A stretch of DNA of 10,338 nt from an uncultured Ruminococcus sp. Lineage in GTDB: Bacteria > Bacillota > Clostridia > Oscillospirales > Ruminococcaceae. Shown here piece after piece: positions 1 to 5,885 of this stretch. The stretch lies in contig CAMWKY010000054.1 in assembly GCA_947174965.1 (NCBI GenBank), forward strand, positions 1-10,338. The letters are read 5' to 3'. Made by a program: the position numbers and the translations under genes. Positions within the stretch are counted from its first letter, which is position 1; each line of letters begins with the position of its first letter. The notes below the pieces were generated by a model. It made no database searches. It saw only the letters and a list, made by a program, of their open reading frames with translations, and was not told the DNA's origin.

Positions 1-1
1 G

Positions 2-22
2 TATAAACCTATTGGTTTTATC
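2..22 (-). promoter_or_regulatory. Edge copy of the LysR-regulon dyad
   Basis: TAAACC (4-9) and GGTTTTA (14-20) form an imperfect inverted repeat with a 4-nt centre. It matches the dyads found at 2861-2876, 5871-5885 and 7291-7305, including the preceding GTA seen at 2858-2860. In the other copies the conserved block and the -35 box lie on the lower-coordinate side for minus-strand promoters, so here they would fall outside the window. I infer that it controls a gene to the left. Only the dyad is visible, so confidence is moderate. Confidence 0.5.
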
Positions 23-27
23 TAAAA

Positions 28-60
28 CAAAGGGCTGTTTGCCTAAGCAAACAGCCTTTT
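28..60 (-). terminator. Rho-independent terminator of the DUF4405/flavodoxin operon
   Basis: A perfect 10-bp stem, GGCTGTTTGC (33-42) against GCAAACAGCC (47-56), encloses the 4-nt loop CTAA. Flanking A and T runs (about 28-31 and 57-60) allow further pairing. Read on the minus strand the stem is followed by CTTTGTTTT. It lies about 20 bp after the stop codon of the triple flavodoxin gene, and could also work on the plus strand because of the TTTT at 57-60. Confidence 0.85.
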
Positions 61-79
61 GATGTAGAGGTAATAAATA

Positions 80-1951
80 TTATGATACTTTTTTCATGCC
101 AATTTTATCAAGCCAGTTTACAATATTTTCTTCGGAACTCGCCATAACAGTTCTTGAAATGGTCAGACCGTCTGTTCTGACATTTGCATTCGGTTCAAGT
201 TCCGCAATTTCCTGAACAGAACCGGAAAATCCACTGCCGCCATGACTGTTAAAAGGAATGATTGTCTTTCCGCTGAAATCGTACTCCTCAAAAAAGCTGT
301 ACATCATCTGCGGCATATCATACCACCATACAGGATAGCCAACAAAAATCGTATCATACTGGTCAAGATTTTCAATATGATTTAAAAGCTCAGGGAGTAC
401 GCCGTTTTCCTGCTCATTCAAAGCACGGTCTGCAACTGTACCAAAATCATTTCCATAGCTTTCTAAAGGCTGAATTTCAAATACATCTGCATCTGTATTT
501 TTTTCAATGATTTTCGCCATATATTCTACAGAACCGTATAATTCGCCGTCAACGATCACACGGCTTGCACTTGTATTTGCGTCTGTACCGTCTGGCAAAG
601 GATATGAAAGATATGCGATCAATGTTTTATTAGAAGTTACTGGCTTTGTCAAATCAAGTCCCTTCGCCCATTTCTTTACATCTTCTTCAGAGGAACGGCT
701 TGTAAAACGTATTCCGTCAAGCCAGTTTCCTGTGTCTGCCATTGTTTCAAGTTTCGTTCCGCTTTCTCCTAAAGGTGAACTCATTGAGGTACAGAACGGG
801 ATAACATTCTTTCCTGTAAAATCATTTTCAGTGACAAAATCATTGACAACCCATGAAGCCTCCTGCCACCAAATCGGATAACCGATAAATATATTATCAT
901 ATGTATCAAAATTATTCGGTGCAGTCTGAACAAGCTCAACGTGTACATTACTGAGGTCATTATGTTCCTGAACAACCCGGCTGTTGGAATCTGTCCAGTC
1001 TAAATCCGCATCAGTATACTCATTTACAGGCGTTATCACAAATACATCCGCATTCATTTCTTCTGCAATATAATCTGCAATTCTTTTTGTTGTACCGCTT
1101 GCAGAATAGTACGCAACAAGATTTTTCGGAGAATCATCTTCATTATTTTTCTGATAACCTAAATTTGCTATCCATTCAGCGATTACATCTCTTGATGTGG
1201 AAACTGTTCCTCTTGAAAGGCTCAGTCCCTCAGTGCTGACTTCTGCATTGGGTTCAAGTTCTGCGATTGATTGTACTGTTTGTGAAAATCCGCTTCCGCC
1301 GTGGCTGTTAAATGGAATGATAGTTTTACCTGATAAATCATATTCATCAAAGAATGAATACAGCGCCATTGGCATATCACCCCACCAGTTCGGATAACCT
1401 ACAAAAATAGTATCATATTGGTCTATGTTATCTATATGAGCTGCAAGTTCCGGACGGAATCCTGATTCTTTTTCATCCGATGCCTGATTAGTAACATCAC
1501 GATATTCTGTAGGATATTCCTGTACTGTCTGAATTTCAAACAAGTCTGCTCCTGTTTCTTCCTGAATCACCTTAGCCATATATTCCGTTGTACCATAAGG
1601 CTCTCCGTCAACGATCACACGGCTTGCACTTGCTGATGCGTCCGTACCGTCGGGCAGAACAAGAGAATAATATACAACCAGTGTTTTGCTCTGATGCATT
1701 GATTTCAGACATTCTCTCCTCATAAGACAAAGGTCAAAAACATCCCATACTCCGTCATCATTTAAATCATAGTCTTTACCTCTTAAATCAGGAGTTTCTC
1801 TTGCAAGCAAAAAATCCTGTAGATTTCTTAAATCTTCAATTGTGTAGCTCGTTTTTTCAGTTTTGGTATCAGCATGAACAGATTTAAAACCGTTCAAAGT
1901 CAAACACATGACTGCCGTTACGATACCTGCCAGCAATCTTTTTCCTTTCAT
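80..1951 (-). CDS. Secreted dockerin-tagged triple flavodoxin
   Basis: Probable extracellular flavin-binding protein of 623 aa. Residues 1-27 form a Sec signal peptide (KGKR, hydrophobic core, VHA end). Residues 37-81 are dockerin-like: a LxNLQDFLL helix, then a canonical calcium loop DLNDDGVWDVFD (62-73) and LCLMRR. Three Flavodoxin_4-type domains follow, at about 88-266, 276-433 and 441-620. Domains 1 and 3 have an enlarged first loop (PDGTDA...VDGE.YG) in place of the short phosphate loop; domain 2 has the classical YYSASGTTKR (281-290). Each has a (G)YPxWW motif (186-190, 358-362, 539-543). The gene sits 15 bp after the DUF4405 gene behind AGGAGG, so the two are co-transcribed, and a terminator follows. 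Flavodoxins are normally single-domain cytosolic carriers, so export, triplication and a dockerin tag are all unusual. FMN binding is inferred from the family. Sec export would mean FMN is acquired outside. Confidence 0.9.
   Translation of the reverse strand: MKGKRLLAGIVTAVMCLTLNGFKSVHADTKTEKTSYTIEDLRNLQDFLLARETPDLRGKDYDLNDDGVWDVFDLCLMRRECLKSMHQSKTLVVYYSLVLPDGTDASASASRVIVDGEPYGTTEYMAKVIQEETGADLFEIQTVQEYPTEYRDVTNQASDEKESGFRPELAAHIDNIDQYDTIFVGYPNWWGDMPMALYSFFDEYDLSGKTIIPFNSHGGSGFSQTVQSIAELEPNAEVSTEGLSLSRGTVSTSRDVIAEWIANLGYQKNNEDDSPKNLVAYYSASGTTKRIADYIAEEMNADVFVITPVNEYTDADLDWTDSNSRVVQEHNDLSNVHVELVQTAPNNFDTYDNIFIGYPIWWQEASWVVNDFVTENDFTGKNVIPFCTSMSSPLGESGTKLETMADTGNWLDGIRFTSRSSEEDVKKWAKGLDLTKPVTSNKTLIAYLSYPLPDGTDANTSASRVIVDGELYGSVEYMAKIIEKNTDADVFEIQPLESYGNDFGTVADRALNEQENGVLPELLNHIENLDQYDTIFVGYPVWWYDMPQMMYSFFEEYDFSGKTIIPFNSHGGSGFSGSVQEIAELEPNANVRTDGLTISRTVMASSEENIVNWLDKIGMKKVS
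546..573. repeat. 28-bp direct repeat, copy 1 (flavodoxin domain 3)
   Basis: These 28 bases recur identically at 1605-1632. Both copies encode the SASRVIVDGE part of the enlarged first loop in domains 3 and 1 of the triple flavodoxin. They lie in the same reading frame, 1059 bp (353 codons) apart. The identity fits an internal duplication or later gene conversion. Confidence 0.8.
1605..1632. repeat. 28-bp direct repeat, copy 2 (flavodoxin domain 1)
   Basis: Identical to 546-573. Recombination between the copies would delete exactly 353 codons in frame and leave a two-domain protein, so domain number could vary between strains. Confidence 0.8.
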
Positions 1952-1966
1952 TTTGAAATAGACCTC

Positions 1967-2638
1967 CTACTTTTTATTGATAGTTTTTAAGATCTTCATT
2001 ATATAGTAGCCCATTATTGAAAACAAGCCCATAACCGATATATAATCCAACAAAACCATATATAGAGATTCATTTACATCAAAAAATGCAAAGTGAATTT
2101 TCATGAGCATATAAGAACCGATTTCACGTTTTTGGAATGCATAGATGCCATATGCTGCAATTCCTGCTGATAATATTCTCAGTATGGAAGTTCTTAAAAC
2201 CGATTTATTTTTAGTAAACTTTTTGGCGATACCAAGAAATATATCCCAATGAAAACCGAAGTGCAGGCTCATTAATGCAAATCCCCAGTAAGAACAAAGC
2301 ATATGAAGATTTCTTGCAAGTGCATAATTACGACTGAATGAAAAATTATCAAAAACGTAACGTGAAAGCGTGACCCCACTGTATGCAAGTCCGATAATCA
2401 TAAGCAGTATCAAAACATTCACGATGATTTTTATAATGCGTGAAATTGTATACTTATTCCGAAATAAGTTTTTTATCCATTGATAATTCAGACTATGATG
2501 TAATATGAACAGAATAAAAATTCCGATTCCCAACCATTCATGAAGTTTTTCTCCAACAAGCATATATGCCATTAAAAGCGGCATTGCTGCAAGCATTAAA
2601 ACATCTGTTATTATTTTACATATCAATTTTTTTGACAT
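1967..2638 (-). CDS. DUF4405 / cytochrome b561-like membrane protein
   Basis: Integral membrane protein of 223 aa with about six hydrophobic segments (roughly 8-28, 36-52, 68-90, 112-135, 152-167, 195-215). Histidines lie at or near membrane segments: H33 (LHEW), H47-H48 (LHH), H112 (NLH), H126 and H130 (LHFGFHW). This pattern fits the DUF4405 family, which resembles haem-binding b561-type proteins; haem binding here is inferred. I chose the start at 2638 (MSKK) because AGAAGTG precedes it. A longer in-frame start at 2677 has no ribosome site and overlaps an aldo/keto reductase remnant in another frame. The gene is followed 15 bp later by the secreted triple flavodoxin, in one operon. It may pass electrons across the membrane to exported flavodoxins, but nothing in the sequence proves this. 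Confidence 0.85.
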   Translation of the reverse strand: MSKKLICKIITDVLMLAAMPLLMAYMLVGEKLHEWLGIGIFILFILHHSLNYQWIKNLFRNKYTISRIIKIIVNVLILLMIIGLAYSGVTLSRYVFDNFSFSRNYALARNLHMLCSYWGFALMSLHFGFHWDIFLGIAKKFTKNKSVLRTSILRILSAGIAAYGIYAFQKREIGSYMLMKIHFAFFDVNESLYMVLLDYISVMGLFSIMGYYIMKILKTINKK

Positions 2639-2642
2639 ATTT

Positions 2643-2744
2643 TCACTTCTTTTTCTCAACGTGTGAGCCATAGGCATGAGATAAACCCATACACCCCATA
2701 CCTACAGCCGAAATCGTCAAGTCTTTCAAATGGCGATATTTCAT
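2643..2744 (-). pseudogene. N-terminal stump of a second aldo/keto reductase
   Basis: This 33-codon frame begins MKYRHLKDLTISAVGMGCMG and continues LSHAYG before running out in SHVEKKK and a stop. The first 26 residues match the N terminus of NADP-dependent aldo/keto reductases of the GLGCMG.S..YG type (first beta strand and hairpin of the barrel). The rest of the usual roughly 320-aa protein is missing, so I read it as the scar of a deletion. It lies between the regulated promoter and the DUF4405 gene. Its stop is 4 nt from the DUF4405 start, and its last codons supply that gene's AGAAGTG. It might now be translated as a short coupled leader; its own ribosome site is weak (AGTGGGA). It is distinct from the intact reductase at 4901-5788, whose N terminus is MEYVQLNNGLKMP. 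Confidence 0.7.
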
Positions 2745-2757
2745 TGATTTGTCCCAC

Positions 2758-2794
2758 TTACATTAAATGTAATTCATGTGCAGAATAAATTACA
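2758..2794. repeat. Inverted repeats in the operon leader
   Basis: Two overlapping dyads lie just downstream of the predicted transcription start of the DUF4405 operon. TTACAT/ATGTAA (2758-2763, 2767-2772) has a 3-nt centre. TGTAATT/AATTACA (2768-2774, 2788-2794) has a 13-nt centre. They are AT-rich and could be chance, an operator, or leader RNA structure. Confidence 0.35.
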
Positions 2795-2810
2795 CTTTCT
2801 TTACATTTTC

Positions 2811-2876
2811 AGTATAACACAAAAGGGACTTCCTGAGAAGTCCCGATTAGTTATGCAGTATAAACCTTTAGGTTAT
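2811..2876 (-). promoter_or_regulatory. Regulated promoter of the DUF4405 operon
   Basis: Minus-strand order: imperfect dyad TAAACC/GGTTAT (2861-2876), conserved block GCATAACTAATCGGGACTTC (2856-2837), -35 TTCTCA (2839-2834), 17-bp spacer, -10 TATACT (2816-2811). The dyad centre is about 30 bp upstream of the -35 edge, the same distance as at the 5820 and 7240 promoters. The dyad overlaps the stop codon of the LysR gene, and the -35 box lies inside that gene's terminator hairpin. The predicted leader before the DUF4405 start is about 165 nt and contains the aldo/keto reductase stump. Confidence 0.7.
2825..2844 (-). terminator. Terminator hairpin behind the LysR gene
   Basis: An 8-bp stem, GGGACTTC (2825-2832) with GAAGTCCC (2837-2844), closes a 4-nt loop. 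On the minus strand it is followed by TTTTGTGTT. It begins 24 bp after the LysR stop. It coincides with the -35 region of the next operon, so one sequence appears to act both as terminator and as promoter part. Confidence 0.65.
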
Positions 2877-3764
2877 ATCTTTGATTTCCTTAACAGCATC
2901 TAAAAATCTTTTTACGGTTTCCGATGGTTTCGGAGAATGGAGAAGCCCAAATTGTATTGTATAGTCCCAGTCCACTGGCAGAACCTTTAATAATGGGTGA
3001 ACATTTGCCCAGCTATCAATGCACATCAGCAAATCGTTACTGTTCTCACATTGATTAAAAATACTCAGATTAATGAAATCAAAATCAATTACATGAATTT
3101 GCGGGTGATTTTCTGTAATATCATCACGAATTTTATCAGTACATTCATTCCAGCCACGCTTGATTAGCATAAAATTTCTGTTGTATAAATCAGATACGGA
3201 AAGGCTGTTTTTCTGAGATAGTTCATTATAAATAGATACGGCACATCGGATTGGCTCATAGGACAGCCGCAATCCTGCACATTTTCTGCTTTCAAGAAAA
3301 TTATCATCAAAAGCACCTGCCACTATATCAATATTTTTTCCGAGGTTTTTCAGAATTTCTCTTGCGTTTTCAGGTGTATTCTCAAACGGCACAAGCTGAA
3401 ATTTAATATCTGGACAAATTTCATGAATGCTTGACCACATATCCATTAAAAATTGTCCCGGTGTCATAGGAGAAGTACCGATTCTGATAACAGCTTCTTC
3501 TTTCTGCATGGCATTTCTTGCACGATTAACGGATTCATGGCAGTACCCGATAATATATTTTGCATCATGATATAAAGATTTTCCTGCATCTGTCAGGATA
3601 AGACCTCTATGAGTACGAACAAATAATTGCAGATCAAGAGAGGATTCCAGAAGATTTATCTGTTTAATGACCGCCGGTGGAGAGATATACAACTCCTCCG
3701 CCGCCTTGTTAAAGCTGCCACAGTCAGCTACTTTTATAAACGTTTCCAGTTGGGGATTATACAT
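2868..3764 (-). CDS. LysR-type transcriptional regulator
   Basis: DNA-binding regulator of 298 aa, the usual length for the family. Residues 2-61 form the winged helix-turn-helix (LETFIKVADCGSFNKAAEELYIS, then VIKQINLLE and LFVRTHRGLILTDAG). A linker helix covers about 62-90. Residues from about 92 (VIRIGTSPM) form the periplasmic-binding-protein-like effector domain. The ATG at 3764 is preferred because AAGGCGG lies 6 nt upstream; an in-frame TTG at 3782 would add six residues and lacks a ribosome site. It has its own promoter with a dyad, suggesting autoregulation. It is the only complete regulator in the window and lies among promoters that share an operator-like module, so it is the prime candidate for controlling them. 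The effector cannot be read from the sequence. Confidence 0.93.
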   Translation of the reverse strand: MYNPQLETFIKVADCGSFNKAAEELYISPPAVIKQINLLESSLDLQLFVRTHRGLILTDAGKSLYHDAKYIIGYCHESVNRARNAMQKEEAVIRIGTSPMTPGQFLMDMWSSIHEICPDIKFQLVPFENTPENAREILKNLGKNIDIVAGAFDDNFLESRKCAGLRLSYEPIRCAVSIYNELSQKNSLSVSDLYNRNFMLIKRGWNECTDKIRDDITENHPQIHVIDFDFINLSIFNQCENSNDLLMCIDSWANVHPLLKVLPVDWDYTIQFGLLHSPKPSETVKRFLDAVKEIKDIT

Positions 3765-3797
3765 AATGACACCGCCTTTCAAGTTATTGTCAGTATC

Positions 3798-3846
3798 ATT
3801 ATATCATGAATTTGAAAACTTTTCAAGTATGAACCGAAAGGTTTCA
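3798..3846 (-). promoter_or_regulatory. Promoter and operators of the LysR gene
   Basis: On the minus strand a -35 TTGAAA (3826-3821), 17-bp spacer and -10 TATAAT (3803-3798) make a near-consensus promoter. The -35 lies within TTGAAAACTTTTCAA (3812-3826), a palindrome around a single central base. Upstream is TGAACC/GGTTTCA (3830-3846), a relative of the regulon dyad, centred only about 11 bp above the -35 instead of 30. This closer placement would suit negative autoregulation (inference). Confidence 0.75.
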
Positions 3847-3860
3847 ACTGATTATCACAA

Positions 3861-4832
3861 TTATTTTTTTACCTTGTTAAACAGCCACCCCATAATTTCC
3901 TCATCTGACGAAAAGGCATTCCCTCCGCCGTGTTGGTCACGATATCCACGTTCAGTGAAATATTCATCAGATTTCACATCAAGAACAAGAATATCATTTA
4001 TTTCGCTGTCTGATAGTCCCTGTTCCGTATACAATTCATAAAGTTCATTATAAGCGTTTTTCATATAATTAGAGCCGTAGTAACTGTCATCCTCACCGAT
4101 TGCCATATAAACAGGAGTACAAGAATCGGCAAGAATATTCAGATTGCCGTCCCATTTTGAGCTTGTCATCAGATATGCACTGAATAGTTCGGGAGACTTC
4201 CCCATGACAATTGAACCTGTTTCTCCGCCGCCTGAAAATCCATGCAAATAAACCCGGCTTTTGTCGATATTGTAATGTGATAGAAAATATTCCGTCAGCT
4301 CTATTGCCATATTTGCAGAAGTTTCACCCCAGTCGTTAAGCTGTGTTGAAATGATAATCATTTTATCATTGTACTTTTTCGCTTCAAAGGGAAAACCTTC
4401 TACAAGATTAGCGCCTACTCCCTGAAAATACAATCCCTCCCAGCCGGGAAGTGTTATAAATAATGCATAAGGTTCAGAACCGTCATAACTTTTGGGAATG
4501 TAACTGCTGAAATGAATATCTCCCTGTGAATCAGAATGAAGCACGTTATCAACAATAAAATCATCTCTTATCTGATCACCAAACTCTATTTTGTTTGACT
4601 GCTGATTGATAAATTCCCTTTTCATCAGACATAAATCAAACACGTCCCATCTGTCATCACCGTTTAAATCGTAGTCTTTTCCTCTTAAATCAGTTGTTTC
4701 TCTGGCAAGAAGAAAATCCTGCAAATTTTTCAAATCATCAATATTATAGGTGTTTTTTGCCGATACCGTTCCGCCAAACGCAAGCATTCCTATTGCGGAA
4801 ATTAATATTACCGCCATAATACTTTTTTTCAT
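3861..4832 (-). CDS. Secreted dockerin-tagged serine esterase
   Basis: Exported alpha/beta hydrolase of 323 aa. Residues 1-25 are a Sec signal peptide ending TVSA. Residues 31-75 form the dockerin-like segment (LKNLQDFLLARE, then DLNGDDRWDVFD and LCLMKR). The hydrolase domain runs from about 85 to 320. Visible elements are FITLPGWEG (oxyanion region, about 125-133), nucleophile elbow GFSGGG (S200), GEDDSYYG (acid, D248 or D249) and DQHGGG (H301). The fold resembles the feruloyl esterase/depolymerase-like group, but the substrate is not evident. ATG 4832 is chosen for AGGAG 7 nt upstream; an in-frame TTG at 4850 lies in the preceding terminator. An N-terminal tag right after the signal peptide is atypical, since most dockerins are C-terminal. 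No promoter of its own was found, so it may depend on read-through from the aldo/keto reductase gene. Confidence 0.88.
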   Translation of the reverse strand: MKKSIMAVILISAIGMLAFGGTVSAKNTYNIDDLKNLQDFLLARETTDLRGKDYDLNGDDRWDVFDLCLMKREFINQQSNKIEFGDQIRDDFIVDNVLHSDSQGDIHFSSYIPKSYDGSEPYALFITLPGWEGLYFQGVGANLVEGFPFEAKKYNDKMIIISTQLNDWGETSANMAIELTEYFLSHYNIDKSRVYLHGFSGGGETGSIVMGKSPELFSAYLMTSSKWDGNLNILADSCTPVYMAIGEDDSYYGSNYMKNAYNELYELYTEQGLSDSEINDILVLDVKSDEYFTERGYRDQHGGGNAFSSDEEIMGWLFNKVKK

Positions 4833-4848
4833 TTTCTCACTCCTATTC

Positions 4849-4886
4849 AAAAAGCTGTCTGCACTTATTCATACAGACAGCTTTTT
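4849..4886 (-). terminator. Terminator between aldo/keto reductase and esterase genes
   Basis: A perfect 13-bp stem, AAAAAGCTGTCTG (4849-4861) against CAGACAGCTTTTT (4874-4886), with a 12-nt loop. It starts 14 bp after the aldo/keto reductase stop. Its T run ends 5 nt before the esterase ribosome site (4844-4840). Because the gap between the genes is only 68 bp and filled by this hairpin, it probably reduces rather than abolishes transcription of the esterase. Confidence 0.85.
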
Positions 4887-4900
4887 ACTTTATCAGATTT

Positions 4901-5788
4901 TTACCAGTTTTTCTTCTCCTTAGAGCTGTCATGCTGGTGTTTTCGTTCCTCCACCATTTTTGCAAACCACTCTACCATTGCAGGATCATAATGTGAGAAG
5001 AAAGAACTCGTCTGGGTATCAAGTGCTGCAATAGCTGCCATATCCTCATCATTAAGAGCAAAATCGAATACATTGAAATTCTGTTCCATGCGTTCAATAT
5101 GTGTGGATTTCGGCAGAACGACAACGCCTCTCTGAATATTCCAGCGGAGCATTACCTGAGCAGGAGTTTTGCCATATTTTTCGCCAATTGCAGTTAAAAC
5201 AGGATTTTCAAAAAGTCCTCCTCTGCCTTCGCCGAATGGAGCCCATGCTTCGATCTGAACTTCATATTTATCCATCCACTTTTTAGCTTCTGTCTGCTGA
5301 TTGAGGACATGAGTTTCCACCTGATTTACCATAGGAACAATATCAGCAAAATTTGCAATATCAACAAGTCTGTCGGGATAGAAATTTGATACTCCGATCG
5401 CTTTCAGAATACCCTCATTATAAAGTTCCTCTAAAGCACGATAAGCACCGTAATAATCGCTGAAAGGCTGGTGCAGAAGCATGAGGTCAATATATTCTGT
5501 CTGTAATTTACGCATGGATTCATAGACAGATTTTTTTGTTTCCTCATAACCGTAATGCTCCACCCATACCTTTGTTGTCAGAAAAATTTCCTCTCTCGGA
5601 ACACCTGATTTCACAATGGCATTGCCTACTTCTTCTTCATTAAAGTAGCTTTGCGCCGTGTCGATAAGACGATAACCTGTTTTCAGTGCATCAAGAACGC
5701 ATCTCTCGCACTCATCTTTTGTGACCTGATAAACACCATAGCCAAGTATCGGCATTTTCAGACCGTTGTTAAGCTGTACATATTCCAT
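4901..5788 (-). CDS. Aldo/keto reductase
   Basis: Cytoplasmic NADPH-dependent carbonyl reductase of 295 aa, full length for the family. The catalytic tetrad is visible: D43 and Y48 (IDTAQSYFNE), K73 (TTKVW) and H106 (LLHQP). GVSNF (132-136) and the cofactor segment VLPKSTHIERMEQN (224-237) are also present. It is close to the 2,5-diketo-gluconate reductase/YvgN-type branch; the natural substrate cannot be read from sequence. The C terminus is long and charged (KHQHDSSKEKKNW). AGGAGG lies 8 nt before the ATG. It has its own module-type promoter at 5820-5885, which overlaps the end of the upstream flavodoxin gene, so it can be made both alone and by read-through from the flavodoxin pair. A strong terminator follows. 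Confidence 0.95.
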   Translation of the reverse strand: MEYVQLNNGLKMPILGYGVYQVTKDECERCVLDALKTGYRLIDTAQSYFNEEEVGNAIVKSGVPREEIFLTTKVWVEHYGYEETKKSVYESMRKLQTEYIDLMLLHQPFSDYYGAYRALEELYNEGILKAIGVSNFYPDRLVDIANFADIVPMVNQVETHVLNQQTEAKKWMDKYEVQIEAWAPFGEGRGGLFENPVLTAIGEKYGKTPAQVMLRWNIQRGVVVLPKSTHIERMEQNFNVFDFALNDEDMAAIAALDTQTSSFFSHYDPAMVEWFAKMVEERKHQHDSSKEKKNW

Positions 5789-5819
5789 AATAGCAACCTC
5801 CTGTGTTGTTGGTAATTAT

Positions 5820-5885
5820 ATTATAACCTGTTTTTGTATGTTTGTGAAGTTCCGATTAGTTTATCAGTAATAAGCCAAGGGTTTA
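5820..5885 (-). promoter_or_regulatory. Regulated promoter of the aldo/keto reductase gene
   Basis: Dyad TAAGCC/GGTTTA (5871-5876, 5880-5885), conserved block GATAAACTAATCGGAACTTC (5865-5846), -35 TTCACA (5848-5843), 17-bp spacer, -10 TATAAT (5825-5820). The dyad centre (5878) is 30 bp from the -35 edge, which places it near -66 from the expected start. That is where LysR-type activators usually bind. The dyad overlaps the stop codon of the lipoprotein flavodoxin gene. Confidence 0.75.

Noticed and set aside
572..585. ApbE-type flavinylation motif in flavodoxin domain 3 (DANTSAS)
   Set aside because: It resembles DxxTGAS, but the Gly position is Ser and the equivalent place in domain 1 (DASASAS) does not fit, so covalent FMN attachment is not supported.
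546..1632. Mobile element or phage signal from the long direct repeats
   Set aside because: The repeats are in frame inside homologous protein domains and are explained by domain duplication; no transposase or terminal repeats are present.
2639..2677. Longer DUF4405 start (MPMAHTLRKRSEN...)
   Set aside because: No ribosome site before 2677, and the same bases encode the recognisable aldo/keto reductase remnant in another frame. The AGAAGTG-preceded ATG at 2638 fits better.
2639..2810. Riboswitch in the long DUF4405 leader
   Set aside because: I could not recognise an FMN or other known aptamer core. The leader is explained largely by the aldo/keto reductase remnant plus AT-rich dyads.
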